20,340 nt of DNA, taken from positions 183,784,136 through 183,804,475 of the forward strand of contig CM044488.1 in assembly GCA_024364805.1 (NCBI GenBank), written 5' to 3'. Position numbers and translations under genes: made by a program. The notes below the pieces were generated by a model. That model did no database searches. It was not told the DNA's origin and worked only from the letters and a program-made list of their open reading frames with translations. Below are positions 8,440 to 18,042 of this stretch, piece after piece. Origin of the DNA: Euprymna scolopes. Taxonomy: Eukaryota > Mollusca > Cephalopoda > Sepiida > Sepiolidae. The number at the start of each line of letters is the position of its first letter. Position 1 is the stretch's first letter.

Positions 8440-10370
8440 CATGAGAAATCAAATCATATGATATGAATTCAGAAATAAACCTCCATTCAGTTTCACAAAA
8501 CAATAAATACTCGCTGTAAGGGTGGCTGAACATTTGTGAGGCAATGATTGTGTAATCCACAACCACGTCTCTCCTGAGGCGGAACTGCTTAATTCCAGTT
8601 GAGAAGGAGAAATCCAAGACGACTGGAAACAATGTCAAGACAAGTAAAGAAGAGGTACAGCACCTGGAATTCACAAATGGTCACTCATTTTAGTACTGAT
8701 CAAGTTCTGTGTTGCTTGATTTCTTTAATTCAGTACAAATAATGATTATTCAATTTTTCATATGTAAATTACTGATGCATGCTTTTATTACTCTGAACAC
8801 TGGCAAAGCATAATATTTTTTCATCGTTTCTGCTAAAGGTTTACACTAGTATTTAATAAATGCTTATACTCTTTGATTGATACGCTTCTAAAAGCAAAAT
8901 AATCTTGACTGTAAATCCATACATCTTTGAAGGTCAGGTATTTATTTGCTCCCCCACCGAACAAATAAGGTACAAGGCCGATTTTTAATGTGAGGAGTGA
9001 ATGGGAAATGGGGACCAACTCCCCGGGGAGTAGGGGATCTGGATAGTGACCATTGGTATGAAGGATTGCTCCTACATTGACCAAGGTCTTATCTGTGGGG
9101 TCGCCCTCACATATGGTCTTTGCTTGCAGTATCTGACGGAACAGATATTACACTAGGTCGTGCATCTGACTAAGATTCCAATTTGGGAATCATCCCTTAC
9201 AATTATTATTGCTCACAGGTTCACTCTGACGTGGAATGGTCCCATCTATAAGTCAATTAAGCTGTATTAAACACCCCTGACCCATGTATTTATCCCTACT
9301 TTCTCCCACCGTGCCGAAATCTATTCCAAATACTTCCTAAATTATTTATTTATTTCCAAACTCTATCAATTACTCACGTGGTTTTCTTCTGATGAGGTTT
9401 CAATTTATCGCTTTGGGATGTGTGCAGTTACTCCTTAGTTGCAATTACTCCAAGGTCTACTTTGATCGGAAGTGGTAATATCTCTCAGAATCACGTTCAT
9501 AGATTAAATAGAATTTATCAATTACATACTACTTATTTACAAAGAAAACAAATTAATCAACAAGCCATTCATATGCAAAATAGTATCTGTTACTCAGTTG
9601 AAGAAAAATTTAAAGCATAAAAATTTATAACAAAATATTTGGATTCAAAAATGAAATAAAAAAAATGAGCTGACGTGCTGTAAATCAAAACCCGAAACAG
9701 CAAGCAACAAAATCCTACTCCTTTGCTGAACAGAACCTCAGAGGCCGGAACATTTTATACTTGAATAATTTCTTGCCTTGGACCGCTTGCCTTTGAAATT
9801 TCTTTTTTGCTCACTGTTTCACAGACTGTTCTACTAAGGATGACCCTCACTATTAAATCTGGTACATAATTCACGGTATCCTATGCACAAAAGGGTACAA
9901 AAAAGTTTTTTAAAAAAGCGGGGGTTATAGTCTAATGTTTGAGGTTCTCCATAACTGTATCGCATTTGTATTGCCTAATATTATTTATACTGCTACATCA
10001 ATAAGGATTTTGTAACCAAAACATCGGATTTTGAAGGTGTTAAGTAAGATGTAAGAAATGTGCAGTTTTCTTGCATGAATGCTCAAGTTGAATATTTTTC
10101 AGCTAATTTAAAATTAAAATCTACATAATAAATAGACAATTATTGCTAATATATATCTATATAACTTCGTATATATATGTATCTTACTAACATAGCGATT
10201 TTGTGTCTATATCTTTGTAACCAAAACTCAGAATATTATCTAAAAGAAACGTTTTATTAAAAAACGCACATACTGATATTGTTGATTATTAATTTGACTT
10301 CAAAGTAAAGCTCTATTTTTCATCTAATATCGGATATTGATGCAAAATTACTTTTTGTTGCATTTAAACA
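8440..10370. other. 1.9 kb without recognisable features
   Basis: The part 8930-9330 has a higher GC content and a minus-strand frame of 83 codons (8833-9084) that I do not recognise. It may be a piece of an unclassified repeat. The string TTTGTAACCAAAAC occurs at about 10008 and 10215. Nothing else stands out. Confidence 0.4.
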
Positions 10371-11399
10371 GTTACTAACAATGTCTGAATCGTGGACGCC
10401 TAGTTATTGTTGAACGATTGTAAGCAAACGTAGCACCCATTTTGAGCACAGGTTCATCACTGACATATGTTTATGCTAAATGGTGAATATACTGCTTTCT
10501 GATATATTCAATTCCTCATCTATATATCAGATTTCAATTTTACAATTGGCTAAAACGGGTCTGTTGATTTTTTTATGTTTTCCAGGACAAATCCGACTTT
10601 GAGAGTTAAGCACCATTTGTACGAATGCGTTTAAAGTCAGCATGCCACCTCCTACACATTGATTTGAACAGAGAAGAATTCGAAGAACATTTATCAATTG
10701 CTTTACTTTGTTTAACAGTATTTTCCTTATCAGAAAGCAGTGCTATATCAACACACAAAATTCACATTTTTCCATTATTTTGAAAATTTGCAATAGTAGC
10801 TTCACTTAAATAATTGTGAACTATAAACTAATAGTCTGATTGAGCTTAAAGTTTGACATATGCCTTTTGAAGGTTAGTACTTTATGAAAGATTATATGAA
10901 TATTTTTATTTGTATGTAAGATCTAGGACTCATTTAGTGATGTGTTATATTTTCACTATTTATAAGCTCAAGTAAGACGTTTGTAGATTCTAACATTTTT
11001 GTTTTATTTTTACTGAGTGTTGAATTAAAGGAACTGTGATACATTACTAAAAAAATGGAAAAGTTGATTACCAGGCACATCAGCAATACTGTATGGTTTC
11101 CAACTGATTCTTATCCATCCTACTTGGCAGATTTGTGTAAGTTAATCTCACATCTAGATTACTTAAAAATACACAACAAAACGAGTTATAATATATATTC
11201 ATTTTAAAAGATATCATTTCTCAGTATGGGAGATGGCAACAGAAGTTTAGAGAAAGAAAAGGTAGGAAGATTACGAATTACTCCTGCTTCCATCCACTTT
11301 TAACACCTTTGCCAGCCTTTAAATAAGATGCCCCCAATCTAAAAAAAATAATAAGCTGACCTCACAAGTTGCATTATTGAAACAGTTAGTTCCCTTTTT
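10371..11399. other. AT-rich, no feature called
   Basis: A minus-strand stretch near 10385-10470 reads SDEPVLKMGATFAYNRST, which looks protein-like, but I could not assign it to a family and its surroundings are closed. The remainder is AT-rich with no recognised element. Confidence 0.35.
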
Positions 11400-11590
11400 C
11401 TATGAAAGGTCACAAGAACGCATGCGGACAGAACGATCCTCGGTTTGCCTCCAAGACAAGAGGAAAGGAAAAAGAAAACTGCTATGAAGGAGATCCAATT
11501 GGATCAGACGGTGAATTTCGCCGTCTCTGAGAACAAGAGACAAACGGTGTATGAATTCCGAGTGACAACGCGTGCAAATATTCTGCTAAC
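11400..11590. repeat. possible diverged LTR-like repeat, segment B
   Basis: Collinear with segment A at 7320-7612 through four short blocks (GGAAAAAGAAAACTGCTATGAAGG, a GCCGT...ACAAGA block, GTATGAATTCCGAGTG, GCTAAC) with different spacing. GC content is higher than the flanks. No coding region of a retroelement adjoins it. The assignment is tentative. Confidence 0.25.
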
Positions 11591-12603
11591 TGAAAGATAT
11601 CAAAATATCCGATATCGATAAACACTAACACCAAGAGAACATCCTGAATATATCTTGTTGAATGTCAGAAGTATCTTGAAAGATGGGCGACTTACGAGAT
11701 AACTACGTCAAGAAAATGTAAATTCTTTGAACTCTCTCCACCGACTACAATTGTGTTGAAATATCATTCTTATGAACTCTGAAAAAAACCCGACAAATTT
11801 GTAAGTTCAGACCCTTTTTTTCTCTAAGCCAATGTTTTATATTGTACATATATACTCTTCACTCGGCTTAATTACATATTTTTAATCGCCATCATAACAT
11901 ATTTCTTAATCACCATCCAAGATATCGTTATTCTTTATCGTATTCCTACCCATGTCTTTTGTAAAATAAATATATTTTCACTATTCAATTTTGTGTTGAC
12001 ATTCCGTTTATTCACAGTCTGCATTGTCCATACATTTAAGTTTTACAGATACCTTAAGAAAGAGTCCCCGATCTCCTCTCGTTGGATATACGTGTATGTT
12101 CGAACCCGAAAACTGAAAATTCTTTTCTTTTTTTTCTTCTTCTGTTGTGCAACGAGACGCAAGCCTAACATTTACCACCCTCCAATTTCCATCTATTTCC
12201 TAAAATGATTAAAGATCTGACAGGATTGGCGCTTCACCATATATGACGAGGTTATGAAGTCTGTGGATATCTATTGATTTTTTCCGATTTTAAAAACATA
12301 TAATAATTACGTATGATGTAGAACTGTTTGACTATATATAATGTTATACTAATGTGATATTTAATGGTGGTACTTTTCTTGGATTATTCAGAATATATTC
12401 TTATCTAAAAAAAAGTCCAAAACGTAATATCAATATGTTATATTTTATATTATTTTATATATTATGATTTAGATCATGTGTCTGTGATTGAAACTGTCAC
12501 AATACCCTAATTACAGAACTCCAATATATTTAACGTCTTATTAATCATATTATCTTTTAAGTGACCTAAGCTTTTAAAGTAAACTTCAGTTTTACTTTCT
12601 TCA

Positions 12604-12605
<2 letters not shown>
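11591..12605. other. no gene seen; AATAAA and a possible repeat edge
   Basis: The string AATCRCCATC occurs twice at about 11884-11920. An AATAAA lies near 11966. Around 12060-12190 a GC-richer stretch, read on the minus strand, shows GGAGGGTGGTAAATGTTAGG, that is a purine run followed by TGTTAG. This would suit a polypurine tract and LTR start, but no second repeat was found. From 12190 to 12605 I see only AT-rich sequence. Confidence 0.3.

Positions 12606-12668
<63 letters not shown>
12606..12668. repeat. (TA)n microsatellite, about 63 bp
   Basis: Uninterrupted TA dinucleotides. Tyr-Ile reading frames through it are artefacts. Confidence 0.98.
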
Positions 12669-12673
<5 letters not shown>

Positions 12674-12744
12674 AAATATTGGTTCACAGAAATAATGAGG
12701 TGCCTTATTTACATATTTATTTTTAAAATTTATTTTCATACTTA

Positions 12745-12923
12745 TGGCGGAACTGAACAACACTGAGGTTACAAAATGATGTGCACAAGAACCATTGTTA
12801 TTCGAACCTGGAATCCGTCCAGTACAAGGAAAAGAGGAGAAGAGAGGGAAGATATGCAAATCGTGGTACTGAGGCAATTAAAAATCTGTATATAAAGAGA
12901 TTTTTTTTGCGAGAGGGGCAGAT
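12745..12923 (+). repeat. left LTR of the retroelement, recognisable part
   Basis: Matches 14307-14487 over about 180 bp. The matching part ends where a (TG)n tract begins (12924-12937). The region matching the LTR tail at 14533-14583 is not found here. Confidence 0.8.
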
Positions 12924-13776
12924 TGTGTGTGTGTGTGCATAACTGGGTGTCAGAACCTCTCAGCGGGAAAGCACGAATTCATACTAAGGCTGCCACTTAG
13001 ATGCTCATTAGCAGACGACTGAGTACCTTCAAAGAATTAGTGAGGGAATATGAGCTCTCAGTAGACGTGACATTGGTTGTGCCAATTCAAACATAGCTGA
13101 TCAATTGATGCACGTACCACAACGATGATTCAATGTGATGAAGAAGGATGCAGGACCCGAGCTACTGATCGGTGCAGTGCATGTCACTGAGTTGGACGCG
13201 GCCCAGATCATGTCCATTCACAGGAATAGTGGATATCCAGGAGTGCGATACACCACATATTTCGTCCGGAGAGTTTGCCCTACAACAACAAAAGCAACAG
13301 TTAATTGGCAATAGAAACATGTGTTGGATGCCAATCTATAGATCCAGCGCCAGCTCACTGGAGGTGAGCAGTGATTGGCAACGGTTGGGAATGGACATTA
13401 CACACTATGGTGCTTACCATTTCCTTACTATCACTGATTGTGGGCCATTGCAGTTTTTAGTGTGGATTAGCATGGTAGGACTCGGCAACTATAATTCGCC
13501 AGCTAGAAGTGGTCTTTTTTTAACGTGGCCCACCTTGCAAACTACTGTCAGATAATGACACAGCTTTCCACAGCAAAGAATTCAAGAACTTTACAGATGA
13601 ATGGGGCGTGAACTTAAGATTTCGCTGTGCATATGCCCCAGCTGGGAACAGCATAGCAGAGTGATGCCATTACACTGTGAAATGGATCATGGCTAGAATG
13701 CACTGCTCAATATCAGAGGTGGTCTACTGGTACAACGTGACCTCAAAAGACGAGTCATCTTTGACCTCACCAGCCA

Positions 13777-13781
<5 letters not shown>

Positions 13782-13812
<31 letters not shown>
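13782..13812. repeat. (TA)n microsatellite inside the retroelement
   Basis: About 31 bp of TA, immediately followed by a 51-bp copy of the LTR tail. Confidence 0.95.
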
Positions 13813-13814
<2 letters not shown>

Positions 13815-13863
13815 TAAGATGGCTTTACGCAATCAGAGTTATTTTTTGTATGCGTCAGTACGA
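13813..13863 (+). repeat. internal 51-bp copy of the LTR tail
   Basis: Same length as 14533-14583 and 46 of 51 positions agree by eye (starts GATAAGAtGGCTTTA, ends AGTACGA). It lies inside the integrase region, in the same orientation as the LTRs. Confidence 0.85.
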
Positions 13864-14306
13864 GGTCCGGGTGAAAGGAATCAACGTTACGCCCCCAGTA
13901 ACAGATTCCGAGCATAGTCTATACCGAATCGGAGACTATGTGTGGGTGAAAGCACCAAAGAATTGGTGTACCACGAGGCTTGGCCAGTGTCATGTAACCG
14001 AGATAATCAGTCCACAATCTATCTTGGTGGATGGGATGTCCCAACACGTGAAGGACCTGTGCCCCCAATACCGTGTACTCTCGTCAAAAGATTCCGATAG
14101 AACAACTTCCTCAGAGAGCATGTCATAAAGTCTGATATCTGATGAGGAAACAAACTCAGAAGATAGTCACAAGGCAGGAATAGAAGATGTGCGTGCGCCT
14201 GAGGAAGCCCACGGTTCTGAAGAGGCCCCAGAATTGTGAAAAAGCACCCAACAAAGATGACCACTGCTGGGATGTAGTCTATGTGATCATCAGATTATGG
14301 AAAAGG

Positions 14307-14590
14307 GGGCGGAACTGAACAACACTGAGGTTACAAAATGATATGCACAAGAACCACCATTATTCGAACTTGGAATCCGTCCAATACAAGGAACAGAGGA
14401 GAAGGGAGAAATGATATGCAAATCGTGATACTGAAGCAATTAAAAGTCTGAATATAAAGACTTTTTTTTTGCGAGAGGGACGGATTGTAATCATGATTTT
14501 GTGATGAAGAAGAAGAAGAAGAAGAAGAAGAAGATAAGACGGCTTTAAGCAATCAGAGGTATTTTTTGTACGCGTTAGTACGAACGACGA
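14307..14590 (+). repeat. right LTR of the retroelement
   Basis: About 283 bp: a head matching the left LTR (14307-14487), a (GAA)n tract (14506-14534), and a tail (14533-14583) matching the internal copy at 13813. The outer end is uncertain by several bases. I could not identify a clear target-site duplication. Confidence 0.75.
14506..14534. repeat. (GAA)n microsatellite within the right LTR
   Basis: About nine GAA units. It sits where the left LTR has (TG)n and where the internal tail copy has (TA)n. Confidence 0.95.
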
Positions 14591-15197
14591 ATTTTTTTTT
14601 TTTCGCCGAGTTAAAACAATAACTTCAAGACGTCAGTACTTAATTCTTGCATATTATTGACTTCTAATTATTTTATTTTATTTTTATATTTTTTAATTCA
14701 ACATAATTTCGCGAATAAGTCTTAAAGAAAGGTAACAAAGATACAGAAATAATATTTAAGCAACTTTTGTATTTTTAACACAAATTTAATTTTTAAATGT
14801 TTTAAGTGAAAATTATTAAACTTTGATGAGTATGATTACTACAGATTCTAGAAATATGCGAGTTTTCAGCATGGTAAGTGTCTACAAAATTTACATGCGT
14901 TATATGTTCTATGTTTACATATGTTTACATTTTATCTTTCTATGCCAATTCTCATTAATGGTATTTAATTAGTAATTTGACTTTTATATTTTTAAAGTTG
15001 GTAAATATGGGAAACATCTTAGATTATATGATGTTGTACCGAAAGTTCTGTTCATTGTTTTTTATGGAAATCGCTGAAGACAAGGCATGAAGCCAACTGA
15101 TAGGATTAGTGTTCCATGAATATATTCCAACCTAGAAAACGGCAATTCTTCCTACTTTCTTCTTTCATGATATTTTTGTATGCTCTGTTCGGTTAGT
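14591..15197. other. AT-rich, no feature seen
   Basis: Low-complexity AT-rich sequence. From about 15010 it may include decayed mariner sequence belonging to the fragment that follows, but nothing readable. Confidence 0.4.
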
Positions 15198-15475
15198 GTT
15201 ATCATGTTTAAAGACAATACTAGGCCTCGTACCATGCAAACGGTAAACTATCTCATAGAAAAATATGTCTAGGAATGCACGCACCACCTACCATATTCAG
15301 CAGACTTGTCACTTACAATCTCTTTAAAAATCTTCTACATCACTAGAGTGTGCTCAAACTTGTTGAAAAAAGTTTGAAAACTTTTTCTTTTCCAAATTTT
15401 ATGAGTGCGGCAATACAAAGGTTTTTTATTGAAATAGAGAAGAATGGTAACTACATTAACTATAGAATAAAGCTG
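15198..15475 (+). pseudogene. mariner transposase C-terminal part, copy 1
   Basis: The plus strand reads VIMFKDNTRPRTMQTVNYLI, corresponding to the mariner block VxLxHDNARPHTAxxVxxLI with the second catalytic Asp (about 15213). After a stop come HLPYSADLSLT, the counterpart of HPPYSPDLSPTDYH, and, in another frame, EKNGNYIN (about 15437-15460), the usual mariner C-terminal end. The third catalytic Asp is not visible in this copy. Stops and frame changes show it is dead. The rest of the gene upstream is not recognisable. It shares sequence with copy 2 at 15787-16278 and has the same orientation. Confidence 0.75.
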
Positions 15476-15786
15476 GTTGTTAGAGTGACAGAACTAACGA
15501 TTATAAGGATCTAACTTGTTTTCAGTTTCCGGTAGATTTACCTCCTCCCTTCTTATTTCTGTTATGTGAGTTCTCGTGTAAAGGCATGACAGACGCTAGT
15601 GGACACGGTTAGTGGAATAACTTTGAATCCGGGTAAAGGAAGATGTAAAAACAGTACTTCTGTTCATGAGAGTTATGACATACAAAGTCAAGTATATCGA
15701 ACTAAGACTGATATATGTAATTTGAATAATTCTATATGTTGTCTCCTTGTAAATAAATGTCTACGTCAAGTCAACCGAGATTAATC
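15476..15786. other. spacer between two mariner remnants
   Basis: No recognisable feature. It may contain the lost end of mariner copy 1 and the lost start of copy 2, but I could not identify a terminal inverted repeat. Confidence 0.4.
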
Positions 15787-16278
15787 TATAACGCTACAAA
15801 AATGGTAAAACATTTTATAGAAAAATATGCCTGGAAATTTATCCCCACTGTATTCATCAGACTTATCATTAATAGATTCCGATATCTTTGAAGGTTCGCT
15901 CAATTATCGGAGTGTGCTTAAACTTACTTTAAGAAAATGAGTAGAAAATGAGTTAGTTAACTTTTTGATATATCCCTGGGGGAATATAATCAGTATAAAT
16001 TAATCAGATGAAATGATACTCTGCGCACAGAGTAAGTTATAACAAGGAAACAAACAATAAATTAACACTCGAATGTACCTTGAATGCTGGTCTATCAAAA
16101 TTATCGTACTCTCTCCTATTGATTACCGCTTGCTAGTGTTTTATTTAGACTAAGTAATCTATTCTAAGAGAGTGTCAGGATCTTTCACTATATCACTTTT
16201 TCAGTTCAGTATTTTATGTTATGGCCACATAGAAAGAAATCATAAAGAGAAATGGTAACTACATTAATGATTAAGTAA
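15787..16278 (+). pseudogene. mariner transposase C-terminal part, copy 2, with an insertion
   Basis: The plus strand reads KMVKHFIEKYAWK, then LYSSDLSLIDSDIFEG, the PYSPDLSPTDYHLF block, here keeping the third catalytic Asp. The end KRNGNYIND plus stop lies at about 16240-16273. Compared with copy 1, the sequence is interrupted by about 235 bp between 15960 and 16194. Early parts of the transposase, including the second catalytic Asp, are missing. The copy is non-functional. Confidence 0.7.
15967..16194. mobile_element. 228-bp insertion in mariner copy 2, possible MITE
   Basis: Present in mariner copy 2 and absent from copy 1 at the matching place. It is flanked by ACTTTTT on both sides (15960-15966 and 16195-16201), consistent with a 7-8 bp target-site duplication (AACTTTTT/CACTTTTT). 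The ends are GATATA and TATATC, which pair as a six-bp inverted repeat. An 8-bp duplication with short inverted ends suits hAT-type MITEs. The interior has no recognisable coding. Confidence 0.45.
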
Positions 16279-16437
16279 AGCTGATGTTGTAGTATAGCCG
16301 GTGGCATTCCAACTAGGCGGGTTGAACCGACTTACCCCAAAGGAGGGAATATCTATAGAATATCAAATTCACACGTGATCCCCAGACGATGACATTATGT
16401 TTTTGCAGTTCTTACAGGGAGGTGTCGACATCCTTCT
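16279..16437 (-). repeat. probable body of the 5S-derived SINE-like repeat
   Basis: Follows the 5S-like head when read on the minus strand. It shares AGGATRTCGACA with the second copy just beyond the 5S part. It includes GGTTCAACCC, which fits a Pol III B box, at about 16317-16326 on the minus strand; this may be chance. The far end is undefined and seems to abut mariner copy 2. Confidence 0.35.
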
Positions 16438-16551
16438 ACATACATTGGCTGATATTTCTAAATCCACTCATCTAGTACTGACCAGGCTCAAAGTTGCTTA
16501 ACTTCAGTGATCTAATAAGAACCGGTGTCTGAATGTGGCATTATGCCGTTG
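16438..16551 (-). mobile_element. 5S rRNA-derived sequence, SINE3-like, copy 1
   Basis: The minus strand aligns end to end with eukaryotic 5S rRNA over about 114 nt, without large gaps by eye. The exact string GAAGTTAAGCA, the A box of the 5S internal promoter, is present. AGCCTGGTCAGTACT matches the GGCCTGGTTAGTACTTGG part, and the start AACGGCATAATGCCAC corresponds to TACGGCCATACCAC. Many changes rule out a functional 5S gene. The sequence continues past the normal 5S end into a tail shared with the second copy, which argues for a Pol III-transcribed SINE and not a plain 5S pseudogene. Confidence 0.7.
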
Positions 16552-16832
16552 TTTTATTGAGGCAACCTGATACTTTGAGAGTATCAAATTTATTTGTTTT
16601 GTCAAACTATAATTTATGTATTTTTCAAAGTTTTTAGCGGTGCATACTATAAAGGGAACAAGAGTTCATCTATCAGGACGATGAAAACCATCTGATCATC
16701 CTATGAATGGTGGATTTTTTGGAATTTGTTTAAAGTGAAACTGACATCTTCTTGTTTCAACCAGCCTGATCCAGTGATGGAACAGGGTCGAGACAACTAA
16801 GAGTTAGGCGAGATGCAGGATCTGTCAAAAAT
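16552..16832. other. spacer between the two 5S-like copies
   Basis: No gene. A hairpin GATACT-TTGAG-AGTATC lies near 16570-16586. Confidence 0.4.
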
Positions 16833-16900
16833 GTCGATATCCTCTTACATACAATGCCTGGTATTTCCAAGCGGTCACCCATTTCACACTGGCCAGATTA
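16833..16900 (-). mobile_element. 5S rRNA-derived sequence, copy 2, partial
   Basis: The minus strand contains ATGGGTGACCGCTTGGAAAT followed by ACCAGGC, which differs from the 5S box C region (ATGGGTGACCGCCTGGGAATACCAGG) at only a few positions. It then continues with ATTGTATGTAAGAGGAT and TCGACAT, the same tail as copy 1. The 5' half of the 5S part is missing or unrecognisable. Orientation is the same as copy 1. Confidence 0.65.
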
Positions 16901-17845
16901 AAAGTAAAATGAGTGAACTTTGCAACAAATAAAAAATATGTGCATATAAGATATAAAAAAGTGTTTTCAAGAAATAAATTCATTCGTTTACAGTTCAGGA
17001 AAATGAGTCACAGGTAGTTTGTTGATTGGTGTAGTCATAGAAAGTGAATAGGATCGCTTAGTTGGATAACAAAAGAATGCGATGTATACAAATGACAAAA
17101 TATCTGCTTGACTGCTGAAATAAGGCTTCTCATATAGTATTTCGGTTCGAGGTAGATATTGTTTGATTGGCTGAGCTCAGATCTTTCGAAATTTTCTATT
17201 GTTTTAAATGTATTGTGGGACAAAACCATGTAACGTTCTAGCACATACAACGAATCAGTCGAACGATTTACATTTAAGTTTCCAAGTGTTACAATGTCAA
17301 TCAGATGTGACAAACATGCTAAATAATATACATTAATAATCTTATATATAATATTTAGTCAGTTTTATTCTTAATGTTATAAACATAGAGAAATATATCT
17401 TACAAATTGATGCCGAATTCTGACTAGCCAGTTATTTAAGTTATTGGTCCATATTCTTTGCAAATTAAAAAAATGAAAATGCAATCTGTTTCATCGATTA
17501 CATACTAAATTGGAGCAGATATTCCCTTTAGCAAAACACACTTCCCAATCGTTTACATTGGATACTTATCTCTGTTACGTAGTCAATGAAATTGTCACTA
17601 GCATAGCAATATGTTGCCTAATTTACTTACATTACAAATTCCTTATTCTATATTTTATTTCTGGCTGCAAGTAAAAATAAAAACTCTTTTTTGTAATTAC
17701 ACCTTTTACTCTGATTTACTAATTTATATTTCAACATAAATGAATTATATTTAAAAAAATGATCTGTGATTAAATAAATAGCAATAAAATATTATGTTTA
17801 AAAATTTATTTTTATCAATTCCAATTTTTCTAAGAGAATATCGAT
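16901..17845. other. AT-rich, no gene called
   Basis: A 92-codon minus-strand frame (17035-17313) has mixed composition but no family I recognise and no supporting splice or promoter signal. The rest is AT-rich without features. Confidence 0.4.
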
Positions 17846-17849
17846 TAGC

Positions 17850-18000
17850 CTTTTTATTTACTCCCAATCATCTTTTCCTATGACAAACATTTTGTTCATT
17901 TAACTCATGGATGTGTTGCAAAAAATGGTTTCGTCTGCTTTTATTCACTACAATCGTCTTCTGCAATGACTAACAAAAAATAAGTTCATTTTAATCATTC
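17850..18000. repeat. diverged duplication of about 60 bp, period about 88 bp
   Basis: TTTTATTTACTCCCAATCATC...GTTCATTTAACTCAT (about 17854-17909) resembles TTTTATTCACTACAATCGTC...GTTCATTTTAATCAT (about 17938-17998), roughly 70% by eye. Confidence 0.5.
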
Positions 18001-18042
18001 AACGAATCATTAATCAAACAAAGAAAAAAACTATCATTATGT

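Larger units (their letters stand above)
13090..14130 (+). pseudogene. pol integrase remains of the LTR fossil
   Basis: Plus-strand stretches resemble a retroelement integrase, the enzyme that inserts the DNA copy into the host chromosome. Recognisable blocks include WQRLGMDITHYG and LTITDCGP (core start), LSDNDTAFHSKEF with RFRCAYAP (core end), and YEVRVKGINVTPPV with IGDYVWVKAP (C-terminal region). The gene is broken and interrupted near 13782-13863 by a (TA)n tract and a copy of LTR sequence. Confidence 0.75.
12745..14590 (+). mobile_element. LTR retroelement fossil, probably Ty3/Gypsy-like, broken
   Basis: The element is bounded by direct repeats that begin TGGCGGAACTG at 12745 and GGCGGAACTG at 14308. 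The interior, on the plus strand, holds remains of the end of a pol polyprotein: the tail of the RNase H region, then an integrase with its zinc-binding and core regions (about 13090-13740) and a C-terminal region (about 13860-14120). A purine run (14300-14309) just before the right repeat fits the polypurine tract. Gag, protease and reverse transcriptase are absent, so at about 1.85 kb this is far shorter than a complete element. It is clearly broken in many places. The two repeats are about 88-90% identical by eye, which suggests a fairly old insertion. Assignment to Ty3/Gypsy rests on integrase style and is moderate. Confidence 0.75.

Noticed and set aside
8833-9084. 83-codon minus-strand frame in a GC-richer stretch
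   Set aside because: No recognisable domain or splice context. Probably an unclassified repeat.
9392-9410. CTGATGAGG as a second hammerhead core
   Set aside because: No GAAA block or pairing stem follows. CTGATGA strings on the minus strand near 5315 and 15860 fail for the same reason.
10385-10470. Minus-strand reading SDEPVLKMGATFAYNRST as a transposase or host protein
   Set aside because: Could not be tied to a named family, and adjacent sequence in the same frame is closed.
14137-14150. CTGATGAGGAAAC, which resembles joined hammerhead core blocks
   Set aside because: No room for stem II and no pairing flanks. It lies in the retroelement fossil.
16294-16330. tRNA-like A and B boxes (TAGCCGGTGGC ... 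GGTTGAACC) suggesting a tRNA gene or tRNA-SINE on the plus strand
   Set aside because: The spacing is too short and no cloverleaf arms pair. GGTTGAACC is self-complementary, so a chance B box is likely.
17035-17313. 92-codon minus-strand frame with balanced composition
   Set aside because: No homology or gene signals; a frame of this length is not rare over 20 kb.
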